Source: Christiangramia echinicola DSM 19838 (GTDB lineage: Bacteria; Bacteroidota; Bacteroidia; Flavobacteriales; Flavobacteriaceae). From it: 64,000 nucleotides of DNA. The number at the start of each line of letters is the position of its first letter. Position 1 is the stretch's first letter. The notes below the pieces were generated by a model. The model did not search any database. It worked only from the letters and a program-made list of their open reading frames with translations, and was not told where the DNA came from. Where the stretch lies: assembly GCF_000423065.1 (NCBI RefSeq), contig NZ_AUHG01000010.1, positions 558,001 through 622,000 of the forward strand, written 5' to 3'. Below are positions 56,502 to 64,000 of the stretch, in pieces. The translations under genes and the position numbers were made by a program.

Positions 56502-58089
56502 TTTCGTTCCAGTCCCAATTGGCACGAATATCCAGAGTATCTGAAAAATATCTTATTTGCTCCGGCTGACGCTTTTTCAGGAAATTTCCGGTATCCCACT
56601 TCCCATTGCCATTTCTGTCTGAGATCACCCTGATTAAAAACTTACCGGGTGTAAGGTATCTAAAGGTGAAGTTGTTAGTTCCTTCAGAATATTGTTCATC
56701 TATCACTTCTCCTTTCGTACTTGTTAATTGAAGTATCACTGGGAAAGATTCTATATTCTGAACATTGAGTATTACAGTTCCATATTCAGATAATGACTTG
56801 GTTCTTAAATTTTGACTAATGGTGTCGTTGGTCTCTTCAAAAAGATCTGTGATCGCTCCCGGCAAGGCACGAACGTTATATGTGTTTTCAGGAGTTTTGT
56901 CGAATTTTATAACAATTTCATTTTTCAATGGATGGAATTCTGTCGAAAAATCAACATTAGCAGAATCCTTATCCATGATCGAGATGAATTCTTCTTGAAA
57001 ATCCACGATTGGAGTGTTCCCCTTAAACTTAAAATCCTTGCTGATGCTACCAGTTTCAGTAGAGATCTTTAAGGAATCCCTGTCCAGAGTAGTTAGTCTC
57101 GCCAATAGTGTATCTCTGGTTTTTGGAGTTACGATCTCAAAATTAAGACTATCTAGTTCAGGCTTCACATTAAACCAATAATAGAGGCTATCTTTTTCAG
57201 CATCTTTAATTATCCTGGAAACAAAACCTTCAGGCTTCGGGGAAAGTAAATTTATTTCTAAGCTATCCAGGTTTGGAGAACCTTCATATCCAAATAGAAT
57301 TTGATTTCCTTTAAAATGGGTAGGGCGTTTTGGTGTAAATTCCAGCTCCTCTTTAAAAACAATAATTTCATAAGTACTGTCTGTTGGGATACTAACATTT
57401 TCAGCAATAAATCCAATTTTTTCACTTTTAGGGTTGTAGAGATAGTTGTCATTATTATCTAATATTCCAACCATCTTATAGGTTCCGGCTTTTAAATTTT
57501 CCAGAGAAAATGTAAAGGTGCTATCCTGTGAATAAGTAACATATCTAGGTGTTTCTTTAAAAACTATAGAATCTGTATAGGTAGAATCCATCTCATAAAG
57601 CATCACAGAAACTGGAGATTTAGGAGCCTTTAACTTCGCGTCTTTCACGGTTCCCGAAACTTTAAGAGAATCTATATAATCACCCGTAGAGAATACATAC
57701 TTAAAATAATCGTAAGGATTAGCTTCATTGTTGTCTACGATACTTCTACCAAAATTAATCGCGTAGGTAGTATTCTCTTCTAAAGTATCAAAGATCTCGA
57801 TCTTGATATCCTTCCTGGCAGATCCCAAAGGCATAATACTGGGTTTTGGATCCATAGGTGGAGAAATTATAATTTGTTGCTGAGGTTTTTCCAGTTTGAT
57901 GTATTCATCAAAATAGATGCGTATCTCATCAGCATCGAATTGCGTAGAATAATTCTCAGGATTGGCCTTAATGAACTTTGGTGGTTCTTCATCTATAGGT
58001 CCCCCTTCAGGCATTCCTTTTTTGGCGCATTGCACCATTGTAAAAAGCAAGATCAAAACTATAACGAATCCGGGTATCCTTTTTCTCAT
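56482..58089 (-). CDS. Ig-like domain lipoprotein
   Basis: 535 residues. A lipoprotein signal ends at C21 (TMVQC). The first module (about 33-140) is a SbsA-type Ig-like domain (PPKFIKANPENYSTQF, IRIYFDEYIKLEKPQQQI). The long middle is beta-rich and partly unordered, and the end contains IRVISDRNGNGKWDTGNF, a calcium-binding-like turn. Such proteins are outer-membrane or surface lipoproteins of unknown role, widespread in Flavobacteriia. Translation shares 20 bases with the amidase end. Confidence 0.8.
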   Translation of the reverse strand: MRKRIPGFVIVLILLFTMVQCAKKGMPEGGPIDEEPPKFIKANPENYSTQFDADEIRIYFDEYIKLEKPQQQIIISPPMDPKPSIMPLGSARKDIKIEIFDTLEENTTYAINFGRSIVDNNEANPYDYFKYVFSTGDYIDSLKVSGTVKDAKLKAPKSPVSVMLYEMDSTYTDSIVFKETPRYVTYSQDSTFTFSLENLKAGTYKMVGILDNNDNYLYNPKSEKIGFIAENVSIPTDSTYEIIVFKEELEFTPKRPTHFKGNQILFGYEGSPNLDSLEINLLSPKPEGFVSRIIKDAEKDSLYYWFNVKPELDSLNFEIVTPKTRDTLLARLTTLDRDSLKISTETGSISKDFKFKGNTPIVDFQEEFISIMDKDSANVDFSTEFHPLKNEIVIKFDKTPENTYNVRALPGAITDLFEETNDTISQNLRTKSLSEYGTVILNVQNIESFPVILQLTSTKGEVIDEQYSEGTNNFTFRYLTPGKFLIRVISDRNGNGKWDTGNFLKKRQPEQIRYFSDTLDIRANWDWNETIRLKD

Positions 58090-58147
58090 AAATGAAAACT
58101 GAAATCTTTTAGCAAAGAAACAATTATTTTGAATTACAACGCAAAGC

Positions 58148-58828
58148 TTAGTCGGTAATTGCCATTGTGGCGATACTTAGTTTGATCCCTGGAATCTCCA
58201 ACAGTTTATGTGCGCAGGCTTCTAAGGTGGAACCTGTAGTAACCAGGTCGTCTACTATAAGAATGTGTTTATTTTCAATTTCACTGAAATTTTGAATAGA
58301 AAGATTTTCCTCAAGTTTTCCCCATCTCGAAAATCTGTCTTTTAGAGTCTGGGTTTTTGAAGAGCTTATCTTTAAAAGAATATCATCTCTATAATCTGCA
58401 TTCAGGTAAGTAGCGATCACTTTCCCAAAATCTTCGACCTGGTTATAACCTCTTTCCCTGAGCCTGGATTTATGTAATGGCACAGGGATCACAATATCTA
58501 TATCCCTATATTCTTTTGATTCTACCAATTCTTCTCCCAGCCAATTACCCAGGTAAGTACCAATTTCACGGTGGCCTCTATATTTTAGGTCATGTATTAG
58601 ATGCTGAACTCCAGATTTCTTTCTAAAATGCAGTAATGCCGTAGCTTTTTCTATCTTTACCCGGCCATAAAATACTTTTTTAACAGGGTTCTCGTTATCA
58701 AGGTGGTAACGTGTAACCGGTAGGTCATGGAGACAGGAGGTGCAAAGAATTTGTTCATTCTTAAGCAACTCTGTCTCGCAAATGTGACAAACGTTGGGAT
58801 AAAGAAGATTAACGAAATCGTGAAACAT
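58148..58828 (-). CDS. ComF family phosphoribosyltransferase-like protein
   Basis: 226 residues. A zinc ribbon (C14-x2-C17 and C29-x2-C32) is followed by the phosphoribosyltransferase domain with VIPVPLHKSRLRERGYNQ and the PRPP loop ILIVDDLVTTGSTLEAC. ComF proteins take part in DNA uptake for natural transformation, though many non-competent species have one. It lies between the Ig-like lipoprotein and the coiled-coil protein, the latter divergent. Confidence 0.9.
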   Translation of the reverse strand: MFHDFVNLLYPNVCHICETELLKNEQILCTSCLHDLPVTRYHLDNENPVKKVFYGRVKIEKATALLHFRKKSGVQHLIHDLKYRGHREIGTYLGNWLGEELVESKEYRDIDIVIPVPLHKSRLRERGYNQVEDFGKVIATYLNADYRDDILLKISSSKTQTLKDRFSRWGKLEENLSIQNFSEIENKHILIVDDLVTTGSTLEACAHKLLEIPGIKLSIATMAITD

Positions 58829-58888
58829 TTGTTAATGGCTTGTACCATACTTGGTTAAACGTCTAAATTTACGAACTAAATTAAACTT

Positions 58889-59773
58889 ATGATGACAGAA
58901 AAAAAGAACAATACCGCATTAAAGATTTTAACCGGTATTCTTGCTGTAGCCCTGGTTGCGCTTAGCATTTATACTATAAAATTCTACAATGAGGAAAAGG
59001 AAAATAAAGAGATTCTTCAAAAAGAGAAGTCTGTAATAGAAGATGAACTTAATGAGCTAATTGTAAAGTATGATGATGCTATTGAGGAAAACGAAATTAT
59101 GGATCAGGACCTTGTAAACGCCAGGGACCGTATTTCTCGACTACTGGATTCAGTTAAAGATAATGAAGCTAATCTTGTCCTTATTTCTAGATATAGAAGA
59201 GAAATTGGTAATCTAAAGGCCGAGAAGGATCGTCTTTTTAGAGTAGTGGATAGTTTGAGTACAGAAAATCAGATGTTGTCTACTTCTTTAGATAGTACCA
59301 GTGTTGCGCTACAGGAAAGAACAAAATTTTCTGATTCTTTAAAAACTACGAATCAAAGTCTTTCTACCAAGGTTGATAAGGCTTCAAAACTGAAGATCAC
59401 GAGTCTTTCAGGAGAAGGAGTAATTGTTAGAAATAGCGGGAAACTAGTTGAAAACGATAACAATCGTAGAGTAGACCAGATAAGAACCTGTTTTACTATT
59501 ACTGCTAATGACCTTTCAGAAGCTGGTGAAAAGAATATGTATGTTCAGGTTTACAATCCGGAAAATGAATTAGTAGGAGATGAGATCGTAGTTCAACATG
59601 AAGGAGGAACGATGGTTTACAGTGCTGCATCTAAAGTTTTTTATGAAAATGAAGAGCTTGACGTATGTATCCTGGCTAAAACTATGGAGGATAGATTACT
59701 GGAAGGGAACTATAAAGTGTATGTCTACAACGATGCGATGCTTTTAGGAACCGGAAGTTTTACCCTTAAATAA
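58889..59773 (+). CDS. Single-pass coiled-coil membrane protein, unknown
   Basis: 294 residues. A membrane helix at about 12-30 is followed by a coiled coil (about 35-165) rich in Glu, Lys, Ser and Leu, and then a beta-rich globular part (about 180-294) containing RTCFTITANDLSEAGEKNMY. It is anchored in the inner membrane with the globular part in the periplasm. No known domain. A TTG/TAAATTTA promoter-like pair lies upstream. A terminator follows closely. Confidence 0.7.
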   Translation: MMTEKKNNTALKILTGILAVALVALSIYTIKFYNEEKENKEILQKEKSVIEDELNELIVKYDDAIEENEIMDQDLVNARDRISRLLDSVKDNEANLVLISRYRREIGNLKAEKDRLFRVVDSLSTENQMLSTSLDSTSVALQERTKFSDSLKTTNQSLSTKVDKASKLKITSLSGEGVIVRNSGKLVENDNNRRVDQIRTCFTITANDLSEAGEKNMYVQVYNPENELVGDEIVVQHEGGTMVYSAASKVFYENEELDVCILAKTMEDRLLEGNYKVYVYNDAMLLGTGSFTLK

Positions 59774-59793
59774 TCTTAATTAATAAATTAGAG

Positions 59794-59827
59794 ACCGCCT
59801 TGGATATTATTCAGGGCGGTTTTTTTA
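59794..59827 (+). terminator. Terminator before glyS
   Basis: ACCGCC (59794-59799) pairs with GGCGGT (59815-59820) around a 15-base loop, followed by TTTTTT. The T-tract runs directly into the glyS -7 element. Confidence 0.75.
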
Positions 59828-59833
59828 TTTTTG
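59826..59833 (+). promoter_or_regulatory. -7 element of glyS
   Basis: TATTTTTG matches TAnnTTTG exactly and ends 4 bases before the glyS ATG. Its first T is the last of the upstream terminator T-tract. Confidence 0.5.
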
Positions 59834-59837
59834 CGCC

Positions 59838-61385
59838 ATGGCAAAACAAGAAGATCTTTTTAAAAACGTAATATCCCATGCCAAGGAGTATGGGTACATT
59901 TTCGCATCCAGTGAAATCTATGATGGTTTAAGTGCTGTTTATGATTACGGGCAGAATGGAGCCGAACTAAAGAAAAACATCAAGGAATACTGGTGGAGAA
60001 GCATGACGCAACTGCATCAGAATATCGTTGGTATTGATGCTGCAATTTTAATGCATCCTAAAACCTGGAAGGCTTCCGGGCACGTAGATGCTTTTAACGA
60101 TCCTTTGATAGATAACAAAGATTCTAAAAAGCGTTACAGGGCAGATGTTCTGGTAGAAGATTATGCCGAAAAATTACTTCAGAAAGCTGAAAAAGAAATC
60201 GCGAAAGCGAAAAAGAGGTTTGGAGAGGATTTCGATGCTGAAATGTATAAGGAGACCAATCCACGTGTAAAAAGATATCTTGGAGATAGAAAAGAGATCC
60301 TGGAGCGTTTAGCTCGTTCACTCACCAATGAAGATCTTGCCGATGTAAAAAAATTAATCGAGGAATTAGAGATCGCAGATCCTGATACGGGTTCTAAGAA
60401 CTGGACCGAGGTTAGACAATTCAACCTTATGTTTGGTACTAAATTAGGTGCTTCTGCAGATACTGCAACAGATCTATATTTACGTCCTGAAACTGCTCAG
60501 GGGATATTCGTGAATTTTCTGAATGTTCAAAAAACGGGAAGAATGAAGATCCCATTTGGAATTGCCCAGATTGGTAAAGCGTTCAGGAATGAGATCGTTG
60601 CAAGACAGTTCATATTTAGAATGCGTGAATTTGAGCAAATGGAAATGCAATTTTTTGTACGTCCTGGTGAAGAGCTTGAGTGGTATGAAAAATGGAAAGA
60701 AACAAGATTAAACTGGCATAGATCCTTAGGTCTTGGTGAAGAAAATTATCGTTTCCACGACCATGAGAAACTTGCTCATTATGCAAATGCTGCCGCAGAT
60801 ATAGAATTTGATTTTCCATTCGGATTTAAAGAACTGGAAGGAATCCATTCCAGAACAGATTTCGACCTTAAAGCTCATGAAGAGCATTCAGGTAAAAAAC
60901 TTCGTTTTTACGACCCGGAATTGAAGGAAAATTATGTGCCTTTTGTAATTGAAACTTCAATTGGTCTTGATAGAATGTTCCTGGCTGTACTTTCAGCTTC
61001 ATTAAAAGAAGAACAACTGGAAGATGGTAATACTAGAACGGTATTAAAATTACCGGCAGTACTTGCTCCTACAAAAGCGGCAATTCTGCCTCTAGTTAAA
61101 AAAGATGGACTTCCCGAGATGGCTCAAAAAATAGTAGATGATCTTAAGTGGGACTTTACGGTACAGTATGATGAAAAAGATGCTATTGGTAGAAGATACC
61201 GTAGGCAGGATGCTGCTGGAACTCCATTATGTATCACAGTAGATCATGATTCCTTGGATGATAATTCGGTGACGGTAAGATTCAGAGATACAATGGAACA
61301 AAAGAGAATTCCGATTACAGAATTGGACGCATTGATAAGGAAAGAAACAGATTTTAAAACCTGGATGAGAGATTTTTCTAATTGA
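59838..61385 (+). CDS. glyS: Glycine--tRNA ligase, class II dimeric type
   Basis: 515 residues, the single-chain alpha2 glycyl-tRNA synthetase. The N-terminal FKNVISHAKEYGYIFASSEI, motif 1/2 region YLRPETAQGIFVNFLN, FRNEIVARQFIFRMREFEQME and motif 3 region IETSIGLDRMF are clear, then the anticodon-binding domain (about 400-510). It is essential for charging tRNA-Gly. Preceded by a terminator/promoter joint and followed by a terminator. Confidence 0.97.
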   Translation: MAKQEDLFKNVISHAKEYGYIFASSEIYDGLSAVYDYGQNGAELKKNIKEYWWRSMTQLHQNIVGIDAAILMHPKTWKASGHVDAFNDPLIDNKDSKKRYRADVLVEDYAEKLLQKAEKEIAKAKKRFGEDFDAEMYKETNPRVKRYLGDRKEILERLARSLTNEDLADVKKLIEELEIADPDTGSKNWTEVRQFNLMFGTKLGASADTATDLYLRPETAQGIFVNFLNVQKTGRMKIPFGIAQIGKAFRNEIVARQFIFRMREFEQMEMQFFVRPGEELEWYEKWKETRLNWHRSLGLGEENYRFHDHEKLAHYANAAADIEFDFPFGFKELEGIHSRTDFDLKAHEEHSGKKLRFYDPELKENYVPFVIETSIGLDRMFLAVLSASLKEEQLEDGNTRTVLKLPAVLAPTKAAILPLVKKDGLPEMAQKIVDDLKWDFTVQYDEKDAIGRRYRRQDAAGTPLCITVDHDSLDDNSVTVRFRDTMEQKRIPITELDALIRKETDFKTWMRDFSN

Positions 61386-61414
61386 TTTACAGGTTTTTAT
61401 GAATATTTTAAGAG

Positions 61415-61443
61415 AGGCAATCAATTTATTGATTGCCTTTTTT
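61415..61443 (+). terminator. Terminator of glyS
   Basis: AGGCAATCAA (61415-61424) pairs perfectly with TTGATTGCCT (61429-61438) around loop TTTA, then six T. It is 29 bases after the glyS stop. Confidence 0.9.
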
Positions 61444-61502
61444 ATTTCAGTTATTATCTTAATGCCTATTTTTAAAGAATTATTGAAGAATACTCCCAAA
61501 TG

Positions 61503-64000
61503 ATGAAAAAGATTTCTACCCTTCTGATATTATTGTTGATTTTTCATCTTAATTCTGTTGCTCAAACTAATGAGATCGTAGGTCCAGCTTTTATAGATTC
61601 TGCAAAAGTTGTGAAATCTGGAGCTTTGACGAAAGATAATTTGATCCCTTCTTCAAAAAAACCAAAACTATATAATCCACGAAATAGAGGAATTAATAAA
61701 GTAGTGCCAGGTAAAGGTTTGCCTAAGACTACTGATGCTGCCTTACAAAGTAAAATGGGGGATATCCCTGTTAAAGCTCCAGTATTAACCTTTGACGGAG
61801 CAGTAACGCGATCTACTCCTTCAGATCCTACCGGGGCCGTGGGAAGAGATTATTACGTAAATGCCTGGAATTCTGAATTTGCAATTTGGGATAAAAGCGG
61901 AAATGTTGTTGTTCCAGAATCTTCTCTAGCCAGTATTGGCGGGACTTTTACAAATGAAACTGATGGGGATCCTATAGTGTTTTATGATGAATCTGCAGAC
62001 AGGTTCGTTTTAATGCAATTTAGTACGGAAAATGGATCTACACCTCCAGCATTATTATTTGCTGTAGCCCAGGGACCAGACCCAGTGAATAGTGGCTGGT
62101 ATACTTATCGTTTTGATCTGGAAGATTTACCAGATTACCCGAAGATCTCTGTCTGGAACGATGGTTATTATATAACTACGAATAAAAATGCACGAGCGCC
62201 GCAGGGAGAAGAAGTTGTATTCGTTCTGGAGCGAGATAGGATGCTTCAGGGATCAGATGATGTTCGTATTCTCGGTTTTTCTCTCCCTGGAATAAGAAAT
62301 AATGGATTTTATAGTCCCGCAGGGTTTAGTGTAGTTGGCAGGAATCTGCCTCCGCCGGGAAATGCCCCGATCATATATTTACAGGATGATGAATGGGCCG
62401 GCGTTAATCAGGATCATTTAAAACTCTGGTTAATTAATGTAGACTGGAACAGTTTAGGAAATTCTACAATAGCAGAAAGTCAGGAGATCACTAACGGTAT
62501 ATCTCCATTTGACGCCACTTTTGATGGGGGTAGTTTTCAAAACCTACCGCAACCTGGAGAAGCTGTAGATATTGATGCGTTACAGGGAGCTATGATGTAT
62601 ATGACGCAATACAGAAGGTTTTCAGGATATAATTCGGTTGTGATGAATTTTGTAGTTGATGTAGAGCCTTCTCCGGCTAAACATGCCGGAATCAGGTGGT
62701 ATGAACTTAGACAGCAAGCTGATGGGCAACCATGGACCGTTTATCAGGAAGGTACTTATGCTCCCGATGGTAGTGACAGGTTTAGCGGCAGTATCGGGAT
62801 TGATCAAAGAGGCAATATAGGAATGGGATTTACTGTCGTTAACGACGATCCTAGTAAACCTGTCTTTCCTTCTATTAGATATACGGGTAGATTTGCAAAC
62901 GATCCTTTAGGAACTATGACTGTTGAAGAGCAATCTATTGTAGAAGGCGATAGCCCACAGCCAAGACCCGAAGGTAGATATGGTGATTATGCACATTTAA
63001 GTATAGATCCGGTTGATGGGATCACATTCTGGCATAATGCGGAATATTTCAGGGGAACAGACCGGGTAAACAAAGTAGGGGTTTTTAGTTTTTCTGCAAC
63101 AGACCCAAATGATATTGGAGCTGTTTCGCTTATTTCTCCTCAGGATGCAACCTTGACTTCTGCTGAACAAATAAGTGTCAGGATTAGAAATTATGGATTG
63201 AATCCTCAGTCTAATTTTGAAGTTAGTTACAGTATCAATGGAGGTCCGCAGGTTACAGAGATTTTTACAGAATCTATAGGTCCGGAATCTTTTGCCACCT
63301 TTACTTTCGATGAAACCGCCGATCTTTCTAATGTTGGAGAGACCTATACTATTACCTTTTCAACGAATCTTGTGAACGATTCTAATAATAACAATGATAG
63401 TATAGACACCCAGGTTAGAAACTTACCTCCTCGTGATGTGGGAGTGGTTTCCATAGATTCACCTGAAACTTCAGAAGATCTTACGGCTAATGAAACTATC
63501 ACTATAACCATTGAAAATTTTGGGGGAGAACCACAACAGGATATACCGGTAAGTTATCAGATTGGTAATAATACCTTCGTGAACGAAACCTACAACCAGG
63601 TTCTTCCGGTTGGAGAAATAGCTGTTTACACCTTTAATCAAACCGCAAACTTCGAAGGTTCCGGAAGGTACTCTATCACAGCTACTACAAACCTTTCCGA
63701 AGATTTTGATCCCACCAATGATTCTATAACCGAATCTATAGTGAACCTTAATTGTATCCCTGATGGATCTGATTGTTCTGCCGGGGATGGAATATTTTAC
63801 TTTGAATTAGGAGATTTTCTGAATGAAAGAATTCCCTGTACTACAGGATATATAGACTTTTCTAAAGGTTCAACAGATCTGGACAGGTCTGTTGGAGAAT
63901 ACACGGTAACGGTAAAGACCAATTTTGCCGAGGATGACGTAGAAAAGTTTTCACTGTGGATAGATTTTAATGATAACGCAGTTTTTGAGGATGAAGAGAG
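61503..64000 (+). CDS. Large secreted protein with CARDB-like and GEVED domains, partial
   Basis: The frame is open from 61503 to the right edge, at least 832 residues. The signal peptide MKKISTLLILLLIFHLNSVA is followed by a large region (about 70-535) beginning LTFDGAVTRSTPSDPTGAVG, a beta-rich, probably surface or extracellular domain. Then come repeated CARDB-like modules (about 538-750, for example DIGAVSLISPQDATLTSAE and DVGVVSIDSPETSEDLTANE). The last visible part, FSLWIDFNDNAVFEDEE, is the start of a GEVED domain. This build is typical of cargo of the type IX secretion system, whose C-terminal signal would lie beyond the window. Confidence 0.85.
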   Translation, partial: MKKISTLLILLLIFHLNSVAQTNEIVGPAFIDSAKVVKSGALTKDNLIPSSKKPKLYNPRNRGINKVVPGKGLPKTTDAALQSKMGDIPVKAPVLTFDGAVTRSTPSDPTGAVGRDYYVNAWNSEFAIWDKSGNVVVPESSLASIGGTFTNETDGDPIVFYDESADRFVLMQFSTENGSTPPALLFAVAQGPDPVNSGWYTYRFDLEDLPDYPKISVWNDGYYITTNKNARAPQGEEVVFVLERDRMLQGSDDVRILGFSLPGIRNNGFYSPAGFSVVGRNLPPPGNAPIIYLQDDEWAGVNQDHLKLWLINVDWNSLGNSTIAESQEITNGISPFDATFDGGSFQNLPQPGEAVDIDALQGAMMYMTQYRRFSGYNSVVMNFVVDVEPSPAKHAGIRWYELRQQADGQPWTVYQEGTYAPDGSDRFSGSIGIDQRGNIGMGFTVVNDDPSKPVFPSIRYTGRFANDPLGTMTVEEQSIVEGDSPQPRPEGRYGDYAHLSIDPVDGITFWHNAEYFRGTDRVNKVGVFSFSATDPNDIGAVSLISPQDATLTSAEQISVRIRNYGLNPQSNFEVSYSINGGPQVTEIFTESIGPESFATFTFDETADLSNVGETYTITFSTNLVNDSNNNNDSIDTQVRNLPPRDVGVVSIDSPETSEDLTANETITITIENFGGEPQQDIPVSYQIGNNTFVNETYNQVLPVGEIAVYTFNQTANFEGSGRYSITATTNLSEDFDPTNDSITESIVNLNCIPDGSDCSAGDGIFYFELGDFLNERIPCTTGYIDFSKGSTDLDRSVGEYTVTVKTNFAEDDVEKFSLWIDFNDNAVFEDEE

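Overview
The window is chromosomal DNA of a marine-type flavobacterium (Bacteroidota, Flavobacteriaceae), most like Gramella/Christiangramia. The grounds are a low GC content, promoters that fit the Bacteroidota -7 element TAnnTTTG, few Shine-Dalgarno sequences, and lineage-typical families (DUF6090, DUF4286, a Lacal_2735-type small protein, ligase-associated DNA repair genes, a large secreted protein with CARDB-like and GEVED modules). The genus is an inference; no rRNA or marker comparison could be run. Almost all of the window is coding. There is one tRNA gene and no CRISPR array, insertion sequence, prophage or rRNA.

Layout. 1-12 kb: the end of a lipoprotein gene, tRNA-Leu(CAA), an orphan multi-PAS histidine kinase, a luciferase-like monooxygenase and a flavin reductase. 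A long leftward run of small stress and accessory genes follows (VOC, SRPBCC, DinB, DUF6090, serine hydrolase, cupin, DJ-1/PfpI, NADP oxidoreductase, TetR). 12-23 kb: a transglutaminase-like protein, katG with an OxyR-like operator upstream, a GNAT, a prolyl-aminopeptidase-like lipoprotein, an MFS transporter, two secreted unknowns, three small membrane proteins and a methyltransferase. 23-26.7 kb: a cassette of divergent acyl-CoA dehydrogenase, fused PIG-L deacetylase/methyltransferase and, convergently, a family 2 glycosyltransferase. This is the best candidate for an uncharacterised pathway. 26.9-41.3 kb: housekeeping genes (prs, Ppx/GppA, rplY, pth, ribF, HTTM protein, serS, TPR protein, DUF4286, rsmA, mgtE, 2-hydroxyacid dehydrogenase). 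A composite palindromic repeat lies between ppx and rplY.

41.4-48 kb: an NAD(P)-binding protein, a PlsC/GNAT fusion resembling the ornithine-lipid synthase OlsF, aspartate kinase, two tandem GNAT paralogues, fbp and a TerB-like protein. 48-55 kb: the ligase-associated repair genes (MBL exonuclease, ATP-dependent ligase, DEXH helicase), interrupted by a CotH-like gene and a bestrophin-like membrane gene. 55-64 kb: a DUF1440-like protein, a nitrilase-family amidase, an Ig-like lipoprotein, ComF, a coiled-coil membrane protein, glyS and the start of a large secreted protein that runs off the right edge.

Regulatory reading. Several Rho-independent terminators are visible. In three places (before the monooxygenase, the TPR gene and glyS) the terminator hairpin or its T-tract runs directly into a -7-like element placed 3-5 bases before the start codon, which suggests compact terminator/promoter joints and leaderless or nearly leaderless mRNAs. 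Four convergent gene pairs overlap or abut at their stop codons, and another is separated by 7 bases.
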